A stretch of DNA of 12,949 nucleotides from a bacterium (lineage in GTDB: Bacteria > Bacteroidota > Ignavibacteria > Kapaibacteriales > UBA2268). Under the pieces are notes generated by a model. That model was not told the DNA's origin and did no database searches. It saw only the letters and a list, made by a program, of their open reading frames with translations. The stretch spans positions 1 to 12,949 of the forward strand of contig JAUHXN010000049.1 in the NCBI GenBank assembly GCA_030426865.1, written 5' to 3'. Positions 6,876 to 12,949 of this stretch are shown in pieces. The position numbers and the translations under genes are program-made. The first letter of the stretch is position 1, and each line of letters begins with the position of its first letter.

Positions 6876-9179
6876 ATGTACAGTACTAAATACTCTCTAT
6901 CTGTCTGCATAATTGCAAAAAATGAAGAAAATATGATTAGACATTGTCTTGAATCTGTAAAAGAAATTTCAAATGATATAATTGTTGTTGATACTGGATC
7001 AACAGATAATACCAAATCAATTGCACTAGAATATACTAATAAAGTACTAAATTATGAATGGAATGATGATTTTGCTGCAGCAAGAAATTTTTGTTTGAGC
7101 CATGCAAAAAATGATTTTATTTTATCAATTGATTGTGATGAAAGACTAGTGAATCCCAAATCATTAACTTCGAAATTATCTTTAATTAGTGAAGATATTG
7201 GTGGAGTAATGGTAAAAGTAGTTTCATATAATGACAAAAAAGAAGGCAAAGATGTTTTTAGTTCGAAAATGGTCAGACTATTTAGGAATAGTCCCAGTAT
7301 TAGATTCGAAGGGATAATACATGAACAAGTATTGAATTCGATAATAGATGCAGGATTGAAATTAACTGATTCAGAAATTGAATTTATACATGAAGGTTAT
7401 AATCATGATGCACTTACAATGAGAAAGAAACAAAAAAGAAATCTTGATTTACTTATTAGACAGACTAAATCTAATCCAGACGATGCTTATAATTTATTTC
7501 AATTAGCTCGTACCTATTTAGCGTTGAATGATTTGGACAATGCTGAAAAAGAAATAAAAAAAGCTATTAACCTTTCAATAGATAATGGCTCCGTTAAACC
7601 TCAAGCACTCAATTATGGCGCACTAATAGCTTATAAAAACAATCAAAAAGAAGTTGCAAAGGAAAGAGCAACTCAGTCTCTCATTTTGCAGCCTAATCAA
7701 GGGTTTGCGAATTACATCATAGGTGAATGTAATTATGATAATCATCTACATATTAAAGCGCTTGAGAATTATAATGCCATGCTTGAAGCTTATCAGAACG
7801 AAGATTTGAAAGCTAACATTATAGGTGACTATAGATTACCAACTTCACAAATCTATTTTAGGTTAGGTCGGTCGAATTTAGCGATAGGTAACCTTAAAGA
7901 AGCAAAAATAAATTTTAAGAAAGGATTAGATTATAATGAAAATGACTTGAACTGCCTTGTTGGAATAGCTGACATTTTAAATAAGGAATCTGATTATGAT
8001 AACTCTTTATTATACTTAAGAAAAGCAAAACTTGTAGCTCCAAGTAAAAAAGAAATTGACGGATATATAAACACTGTACTTAAGAGTATTGAAAATAAAA
8101 AAGCTTCTCCCAAAGGCCAAAATTTGAAAATAGACAATAGTGAACAGCCTCTGATTACCTTATCTATGATAGTTAAGAATGAAGAAAAAATGATAAGAGG
8201 TTGTCTAGAGTCTGCTAAAAGAGTTGTAGATGAAATAGTAATAGTAGATACTGGTTCAACAGATAGTACTATAGAAATAGCTAAAGAATTTGGAGCAAAG
8301 ATTTATCACTTCGATTGGATAAATGACTTTGCTGCAGCTAGAAATGAGTCACTTAAACATTCTAATGGGAAGTGGATACTCTATCTAGATGCCGATGAAC
8401 GAATTTCACAATTTGAAGTAGATAAGTTCAGGAAATCTCTGAGTGAAGTATCTGAAGATACAGGTGGGTTGATTTGTACAATTGAATCACCACACGCAAA
8501 CCTTACTGGAGGTGAGTCTGATGTACACAGAGGAAGTTACCCAAGAATATTCAGAAACTTAGGTGTTGACAAAGTAAGATTTCAAGGAAGAGTTCATGAA
8601 CAAATCTCACCTTCATTGAAAGAAAATAATCTTCAATTAATGCAATCAGATATAATTATTTATCACCTTGGATACGATCAATCTCGTGAGATAATGGAAG
8701 GTAAAATAGAAAGAAACTATCGTATGTTATTGCAACATGTGAGAGAAGAACCGACAAATGGGTATGCTTGGTATCAATTAGGGCAAACTTTAGGGCACAT
8801 GAATTTGAAAAAGGAAGCTGAAGAAACTATAAAATTTGCTTTAAAATGTGGAAACCTCTCCCCAATGATTGAAGCAAGTGCATCAGCTAGTCTGGCTCAA
8901 TTTACTGGAAATGATAAAAGATTTGAGGAAGCATTGAGTTGGGCAGATAGGTCATTGAAGCTAACACCTAATAGTCTTTATGCTATGAATCTTAGGGCTT
9001 ATTCGTTATTACATCTTGGAAAGTTTGAAGAAGCTGAAAAAGAGTTTGAAAAAACCTTAGAATTAAAAAGTAAGTTTTATAAAAGTACTCCAAATTCTGG
9101 GTATGATGTTGATATACCAAAGTCTGTTATAGAAGATGGTCTTAAAAAAGCCAAAAATAAAATTTATCCTAAATTATAG
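6876..9179 (+). CDS. Tandem double GT2 glycosyltransferase with TPR repeats
   Basis: A cytoplasmic 767-residue protein made of two glycosyltransferase-TPR units. Unit A has the GT-A fold start SVCIIAKNEE (9-18), VDTGSTDNT (38-46), FAAARN (66-71), DxD-type DCDE (86-89) and IHEQ (148-151), then about five TPR-like helical pairs (204-390). Unit B repeats this: LSMIVKNEE (429-437), VDTGSTDST (457-465), FAAARN (485-490), DADE (505-508), VHEQ (573-576), then about three TPRs (629-730). The DxD motif binds the metal and sugar nucleotide in this family, and it is intact in both units, so both may be active. Relatives include the WaaE/SunS-like TPR glycosyltransferases, which act on lipopolysaccharide core or on proteins; donor and acceptor here cannot be read from sequence. 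No signal peptide or membrane segment is seen, and no Shine-Dalgarno precedes the ATG. It diverges from the secreted-protein operon and its stop overlaps the argD stop. Confidence 0.9.
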   Translation: MYSTKYSLSVCIIAKNEENMIRHCLESVKEISNDIIVVDTGSTDNTKSIALEYTNKVLNYEWNDDFAAARNFCLSHAKNDFILSIDCDERLVNPKSLTSKLSLISEDIGGVMVKVVSYNDKKEGKDVFSSKMVRLFRNSPSIRFEGIIHEQVLNSIIDAGLKLTDSEIEFIHEGYNHDALTMRKKQKRNLDLLIRQTKSNPDDAYNLFQLARTYLALNDLDNAEKEIKKAINLSIDNGSVKPQALNYGALIAYKNNQKEVAKERATQSLILQPNQGFANYIIGECNYDNHLHIKALENYNAMLEAYQNEDLKANIIGDYRLPTSQIYFRLGRSNLAIGNLKEAKINFKKGLDYNENDLNCLVGIADILNKESDYDNSLLYLRKAKLVAPSKKEIDGYINTVLKSIENKKASPKGQNLKIDNSEQPLITLSMIVKNEEKMIRGCLESAKRVVDEIVIVDTGSTDSTIEIAKEFGAKIYHFDWINDFAAARNESLKHSNGKWILYLDADERISQFEVDKFRKSLSEVSEDTGGLICTIESPHANLTGGESDVHRGSYPRIFRNLGVDKVRFQGRVHEQISPSLKENNLQLMQSDIIIYHLGYDQSREIMEGKIERNYRMLLQHVREEPTNGYAWYQLGQTLGHMNLKKEAEETIKFALKCGNLSPMIEASASASLAQFTGNDKRFEEALSWADRSLKLTPNSLYAMNLRAYSLLHLGKFEEAEKEFEKTLELKSKFYKSTPNSGYDVDIPKSVIEDGLKKAKNKIYPKL

Positions 9180-10352
9180 TTCGCTTAAAATAGAATCTAA
9201 CTCAGAGACTAATCTATCAATCATATTATTATCAATAATATAAGGAGGTACTAATCTTAAAACAGTATTAGATGTTGAGTTAGTAATAATTTTTCTATTA
9301 AGCAATTCTAAAACAATAGGTTTAGCAGGAAAATAAAACTCTAACCCACACATTAATCCTAACCCTTTGTAAGTTTTGATTCTTTCTGGATATTTCAGAA
9401 TTAATTCCTGTAGCTTCTTTTTCAAATATGCTGAAATACGATTAATGTCAGTTTGTAATCCGTCATTTAACTTTTTTAATACAACCAATCCGGTTGCACA
9501 AGCTAGTGCATTTCCACCAAAAGTAGTTCCATGTTGTCCTGGTCCCAATAGGTTAGCCGACTTCTCATTAAGTAAAATAGCACCTATTGGAATACCTCCA
9601 CCTAATCCTTTAGCTATAGTGACAATATCTGGTTTCACATCAAAATGCTCAAAACTAAAAAATTTACCTGTTCTGCCTAGCCCAGATTGAACTTCATCAG
9701 CTATAATTAAAAAGTTAAATTTTTCTTGTAATTCAGTAATTTTAGTTACCCATTCAGGATCAGCTACCGTAAGTCCACCAGAACCTTGTATAAATTCAAT
9801 AAAAACAGCAGCTGTATTTTCATCTATCTTTGTTTGTAAATCTTTTATGGAATTAAATTCAAGTATATCTACATCATCTATGAAGGGGCCCATTCCATTT
9901 TTATAGTTTTCCCCTTCCATCAATGATAAAGCACCATAAGTACGACCATGAAATCCACCTGTAAAAGCTATTACTTTCTTTTTATTATTGATACTCCCCC
10001 ATTTCCGAGCAAACTTCAGAGCACCTTCTGTCGATTCTGCTCCTGAATTCGAAAAGAACACTTTATCGTATCCAGATATATATTTAAGCATTTCCGCTAA
10101 TTCGACTTGAGGTTTCTGATAAAAGAAGTTTGAAACATGGAGGTATTTACCAGACTGTTCCGTTATCGCTTGGACTATTTCACTATTCGAATGACCTAAG
10201 ACATTAACAGCAATGCCACCTAGTAAATCTAGATATTCATTACCCTCAACGTCGTAAATGTAACAACCTGATGCATAATCAATCTCAACAGGGAGTCTTC
10301 CATAAGTTTGAAGAATTGCTTCGTGCTCTCTCTCAATAAGATTCAATGTCAT
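9174..10352 (-). CDS. argD: Acetylornithine-type class III PLP aminotransferase (ArgD)
   Basis: A 392-residue, full-length class III aminotransferase. It most likely makes N-acetylornithine from N-acetylglutamate semialdehyde and glutamate in cytoplasmic arginine synthesis. Visible landmarks in order are YLDLLGGIAVNVLGH (40-54), the PLP phosphate loop SNSGAEST (101-108), GGFHGRT (132-138), ADEVQSGLGRTG (218-229), the Schiff-base lysine in TIAKGLGGGIPIGA (K248), HGTTFGGNALACA (274-286), and a C-terminal LRLVPP substrate-carboxylate region (R366). The usual EP.QGEGG reads EFIQGSGG (186-193). The start ATG directly abuts the SPFH stop (TAAATG), implying translational coupling, and it is the last gene of that run. 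Succinylornithine, LysW-lysine or 4-aminobutyrate transaminases are alternatives within the family. Length and the IAVNVLGH and HGTTFGGN blocks favour ArgD. No other arginine gene is in the window. Confidence 0.85.
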   Translation of the reverse strand: MTLNLIEREHEAILQTYGRLPVEIDYASGCYIYDVEGNEYLDLLGGIAVNVLGHSNSEIVQAITEQSGKYLHVSNFFYQKPQVELAEMLKYISGYDKVFFSNSGAESTEGALKFARKWGSINNKKKVIAFTGGFHGRTYGALSLMEGENYKNGMGPFIDDVDILEFNSIKDLQTKIDENTAAVFIEFIQGSGGLTVADPEWVTKITELQEKFNFLIIADEVQSGLGRTGKFFSFEHFDVKPDIVTIAKGLGGGIPIGAILLNEKSANLLGPGQHGTTFGGNALACATGLVVLKKLNDGLQTDINRISAYLKKKLQELILKYPERIKTYKGLGLMCGLEFYFPAKPIVLELLNRKIITNSTSNTVLRLVPPYIIDNNMIDRLVSELDSILSEL

Positions 10353-11255
10353 TTATTTACCATCTAGGATTATTGGTGAATCTCCATTACCCAATACAAT
10401 AACTTTCGAATTTTTTGATTTTACTAATTCTTGCATTACTTTTATTCTTTCAAATTCTATCAGCTTTGAAGAAAGACCAGTATTTATAATTTTTTGAGCA
10501 TCAGCCACACCTGCTGCTTCTTCTCTCTTTCTTTGAGCTTCTTTAATCTCTTTTTCTAATACATAGACCATTCGTTGATCTTCTTGAATAGCTGTGATCT
10601 TTCTTTCTATACTTTGTTTAACACTAGTTGGTAAATCTATTTGACGTACTAGCATATCTTCCAACTCGAACCCTCTTGCATTCAATGTTTCAGCAATAGC
10701 ATCTTTTACTTGCTTTTCAAATTCGGCTCTCTTATCTGAGTATAGTTCAATCGCATCATAATCTACAGCACTTTCTCTAATTTGTGATCTCACAATTGGA
10801 CGAATTATTTTATCTTTGAAATCTTGACCAATTTTTTTGATAATAGTAGGAGCTGATTCTGCTTTAGTTTTATATAAAACTGTTAAATCAATTATTACTT
10901 GCAAACCGTCTTTACTTAAAACTGATACAGCATCATCACCAATTTTTTCTCCTTCTTCTTTTACTGATGACATTGTATAGTTTTGTGTTTGAGTGGTTAG
11001 TATAATTACATCTATAAATGGATTTACAAAATTTAAACCTTCATTTAATATATCACTTTGCACTTCACCAAATAATTTTTTTACTCCTATATGACCTGCA
11101 TCTACTACTTTTATAGTAGTTGTAAGAAGCCCTAATACCATAACAATAACACCTATAGTCGAAACTAAGCCCTTGAATTTGCCTAATGGTAGTGCATCTT
11201 TTTGTAATGTAAGCCCTATTACAAGTATAATTATTCCGAATATTAGCAAGCCCAT
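10353..11255 (-). CDS. Prohibitin-like SPFH/Band 7 membrane protein
   Basis: A 300-residue protein with two hydrophobic N-terminal segments (about 3-17 and 30-49). An SPFH/Band 7 domain follows (about 50-225), including VVDAGHIGVKKLFGEV, LNEGLNFVNPF, SKDGLQVIIDLTVLYK and NARGFELEDMLVRQIDLP. Then comes a charged coiled coil (about 224-270, EKEIKEAQRKREEAAGVADAQK) typical of prohibitins. Family members form large membrane-anchored rings that scaffold proteases or organise membrane microdomains; the partner here is not visible, and no NfeD or FtsH gene adjoins. The start is supported by AAAAGG seven nt upstream. An 82-nt gap separates it from the permease upstream, and argD begins immediately at its stop. 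HflC/HflK, stomatin and flotillin are less likely, given the two short N-terminal segments and the prohibitin-like core. Confidence 0.87.
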   Translation of the reverse strand: MGLLIFGIIILVIGLTLQKDALPLGKFKGLVSTIGVIVMVLGLLTTTIKVVDAGHIGVKKLFGEVQSDILNEGLNFVNPFIDVIILTTQTQNYTMSSVKEEGEKIGDDAVSVLSKDGLQVIIDLTVLYKTKAESAPTIIKKIGQDFKDKIIRPIVRSQIRESAVDYDAIELYSDKRAEFEKQVKDAIAETLNARGFELEDMLVRQIDLPTSVKQSIERKITAIQEDQRMVYVLEKEIKEAQRKREEAAGVADAQKIINTGLSSKLIEFERIKVMQELVKSKNSKVIVLGNGDSPIILDGK

Positions 11256-11262
11256 TAGTGTA

Positions 11263-11268
11263 CCTTTT
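11263..11268 (-). promoter_or_regulatory. Shine-Dalgarno site of the SPFH gene
   Basis: AAAAGG on the minus strand lies 7 nt before the ATG at 11253-11255. It is one of the few convincing Shine-Dalgarno matches in this window and fixes the SPFH start. The rest of the 82-nt gap (11269-11337) is AT-rich and could hold a secondary promoter, but I cannot point to one. Confidence 0.55.
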
Positions 11269-11337
11269 TATTTATAACAATATATATTAAATCAATTTAG
11301 TAATTATTTACCATTTGAAAAACCATTGAAGCATTAA

Positions 11338-12150
11338 CTACTCTTTTATTGCACCAGCGGTTAATCCTTTGATTATCTGTTTTTGAAAAACTATAAATAG
11401 AATGATAATTGGTATTGCTGACATAGAAGCGCCTGACATAAGGTGTCCCCAATCTATAGATTGTTTTCCTAGGTAGAATGTCAATCCAACAGGCAATGTC
11501 CAATAGTCTGAATTATTAGTGAACAAAAAAGGGAAAAGAAACGAGTTCCAATTCATTAAAAAAACATAGACAGCCAATACAATAATAATTGGTTTTGCTA
11601 ATGGAAATATAATTTTAGTTAAAACTTGAAACTGACTAGCTCCATCAATAATTGCTGCTTGCTCTATGGCTTCAGGTATATTTGATAAATATTGTTTAAC
11701 TAAAAATACACCGAATGGAGTAATTAGCCATGGTATTATTAAAGCTTGATATGTATTTATCCAATCAAAATTAACCATAGTTCTGTAAAGTGGTATCATG
11801 ATTACATGAGGAGGTATCATCATAACGCCAATAATAGATAAAAGTATTAACTTATTACCTTTAAATCTTTTCCTAGCTAATGCATACCCAGTAATTGTGC
11901 AAAAAAATATATTACCTATTGTTACAGCAATGGCTACAAATAACGAGTTCAATATATATATGTCAAAAGAATCGGAAGAAAGCGCTTCTTTATAATTATT
12001 TAAATTATAGTCAGAAAATAAAAGTTTTGAAGTACTATCTAATGTCTCTGGATTTGTTTTAAATGATAAAATCAACATCCAAACTATCGGGAATGCCATT
12101 CCCAATGCGATAAGAATAAGCGCTGAGTATATAATGTATTTTTTAACCAA
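11338..12150 (-). CDS. Sugar ABC transporter permease, MalG family
   Basis: A 270-residue inner-membrane permease with the six-segment plan of the MalG/CUT1 group. Hydrophobic spans lie near 5-28, 68-92, 100-122, 135-151, 186-207 and 241-257. The EAA loop that docks to the ATPase is clear: EAIEQAAIIDGASQFQVLTK (160-179) continuing into IIFPLAKP. The C-terminus KGLTAGAIKE is typical of the family. It would form half of an importer channel with a MalF-type partner. That partner, the binding protein and the ATPase are all absent here; the gene just upstream is a PBP4 instead. The start is read as TTG (12148-12150), 2 nt after the upstream stop, because the next in-frame ATG (residue 18) would cut into the first membrane segment. 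The transported sugar cannot be predicted. Confidence 0.9.
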   Translation of the reverse strand: MVKKYIIYSALILIALGMAFPIVWMLILSFKTNPETLDSTSKLLFSDYNLNNYKEALSSDSFDIYILNSLFVAIAVTIGNIFFCTITGYALARKRFKGNKLILLSIIGVMMIPPHVIMIPLYRTMVNFDWINTYQALIIPWLITPFGVFLVKQYLSNIPEAIEQAAIIDGASQFQVLTKIIFPLAKPIIIVLAVYVFLMNWNSFLFPFLFTNNSDYWTLPVGLTFYLGKQSIDWGHLMSGASMSAIPIIILFIVFQKQIIKGLTAGAIKE

Positions 12151-12152
12151 TA

Positions 12153-12949
12153 CTAATACTCTTCATTAAAGTAAAAGAATTGAGATATTAATTCACCCAG
12201 TTCATTTTCTACAGATTTATACTTACCTACTGAGTTCCCATTGAAAATAAAGGCATAAGCTAATTTTTCGCCATCTAGTGTAGTAGTTACACCCGATAGA
12301 CCACTGACATTACGCAATGTTCCTGTCTTACCGATTAGAATGTCTTCGGCAGCCGTATTCTTCATTCTTTTTCTTAGCGTCCCATCTTCTCCTGCTATTG
12401 CTAAACATTGGATAAATCTTTCACCGTAGCTTTGTTTACTAATATTTTCAAGAATTTTAACTAATGCTTCAGTCGTAACTAAATTTCTTCTAGATAAACC
12501 TGAACCATCATTAATATATACTCCTTTGCTAGGTATATTCTGATTGTTCAAGACTTTATAGGTTAAATCTTGAGCTCCAAAATAATTATCATCATAAAGT
12601 GGATTATGAGCACCAATTATTTTGAATAGGTTTTCAGCTATGTAATTGTCACTATTTTTATTCAATACATCAAGTACTTCAAATAAATCTCTTTTGATTA
12701 CCCCTAATGTATTTTTTGAATTAAAACTTTTTTTATTATCTGAACATTTTTCTAATCCACCTAGAACTTTGACACCTGCTCTAGAGAGACTTGATTTTAA
12801 TACACCGGCAGTTGCGATGGCAGGATCTTTTAAATAATATCGGTATGCTCTACTCCTTCCTTTTCTTAGATTACCTCTTACTACAAATATTTGTTCATTT
12901 TCTTCATTCATGCTACTGCTAATGGATACTTTATCTGAGTCATTTTCTT
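12153..12949 (-). CDS. dacB: D-alanyl-D-alanine carboxypeptidase/endopeptidase, PBP4 type (5' truncated by window)
   Basis: C-terminal 265 codons of an S13-family (PBP4/DacB) penicillin-binding protein. This periplasmic enzyme removes terminal D-Ala and cuts peptide cross-links in peptidoglycan. The SxN motif is SDN (12645-12653) in NSDNYIAENLFK. The KTG motif (12321-12329) lies in GKTGTLRNVSGLSG. The family block NDGSGLSRRNLVT and the GEDGTLRKRM stretch are also present. The SxxK nucleophile motif and signal peptide must lie beyond the window edge. The frame stays open through ATG 12909-12911 with plausible codons up to 12949, and family proteins are usually about 450-500 residues, so that ATG is internal. 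Only 2 nt separate the stop from the permease start, implying co-transcription. Confidence 0.9.
   Translation of the reverse strand, partial: ENDSDKVSISSSMNEENEQIFVVRGNLRKGRSRAYRYYLKDPAIATAGVLKSSLSRAGVKVLGGLEKCSDNKKSFNSKNTLGVIKRDLFEVLDVLNKNSDNYIAENLFKIIGAHNPLYDDNYFGAQDLTYKVLNNQNIPSKGVYINDGSGLSRRNLVTTEALVKILENISKQSYGERFIQCLAIAGEDGTLRKRMKNTAAEDILIGKTGTLRNVSGLSGVTTTLDGEKLAYAFIFNGNSVGKYKSVENELGELISQFFYFNEEY
12159..12164 (-). promoter_or_regulatory. Shine-Dalgarno-like site supporting the TTG start
   Basis: GAAGAG on the minus strand, within the last codons of the PBP4 gene, lies 8 nt before the TTG at 12150. An in-frame TGA at 12163-12165 blocks any earlier start, so this site and TTG are the best explanation for full-length permease translation, probably coupled to the upstream gene. 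Confidence 0.4.

Noticed and set aside
11298..11313. Small inverted repeat between permease and SPFH genes
   Set aside because: About six pairs including a G-U with a 4-nt loop and no U-run on the minus strand; too weak for a terminator or attenuator in AT-rich DNA.
11297..11503. Minus-strand 68-codon frame overlapping the 3' end of the permease
   Set aside because: It is a shifted reading of the conserved MalG C-terminus, whose own frame is clearly coding; no independent support.
1..12949. CRISPR array, tRNA/rRNA, insertion sequence, defence island or prophage genes
   Set aside because: I saw no regular short repeats with spacers, tRNA-like arms, transposase or integrase motifs or terminal inverted repeats. 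The repetitive look of 140-6682 comes from protein-level BNR repeats.

Overview
This is an AT-rich bacterial window whose codon use looks uniform throughout. Two large secreted proteins end in Por-secretion (type IX secretion, T9SS) C-terminal sorting domains, which places the organism in Bacteroidota or the related Ignavibacteria/Kapabacteria (FCB) group. A MalG-type sugar ABC permease, uncommon in classical gut Bacteroidota, makes an Ignavibacteria/Kapabacteria-like lineage my preferred guess. Most starts lack a Shine-Dalgarno sequence, as is common in that group. The lineage is inference; no rRNA or tRNA is present to settle it.

Layout. (1) Positions 1-109: probable 3' end of a plus-strand gene followed by a hairpin terminator. 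(2) Positions 140-6682, minus strand: two tandem paralogous genes 9 bp apart. Each encodes a signal peptide, a large sortilin/BNR-type beta-propeller region, about three Ig-like modules and a T9SS sorting tail. (3) Positions 6683-6875: a 193-bp divergent promoter region. (4) Positions 6876-9179, plus strand: a protein containing two complete GT2 glycosyltransferase-TPR units fused in tandem. (5) Positions 9174-12949, minus strand: a tightly packed run transcribed as dacB-like PBP4 (5' end outside the window), malG-like ABC permease, prohibitin/SPFH membrane protein, then argD-like aminotransferase. Gaps are 2, 82 and 0 nt. The glycosyltransferase gene and argD converge and overlap by 6 bp at their stop codons.

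How the genes relate. The two propeller proteins are probably made together and exported by the Sec pathway and T9SS to the cell surface or medium; their substrate or partner is unknown. The divergent glycosyltransferase could act on an envelope polysaccharide or on glycoproteins, and a link with the secreted proteins is only positional. The minus-strand run mixes peptidoglycan trimming, sugar uptake, membrane organisation and arginine biosynthesis. It looks like a co-transcribed housekeeping/envelope group rather than one pathway. I found no clear defence system, mobile element, CRISPR array or RNA gene. The features most worth following up are the conserved HxDQH...NDGG...QDNG...GDG signature in the twin secreted propellers, the double glycosyltransferase, and the MalG permease with no MalF next to it.
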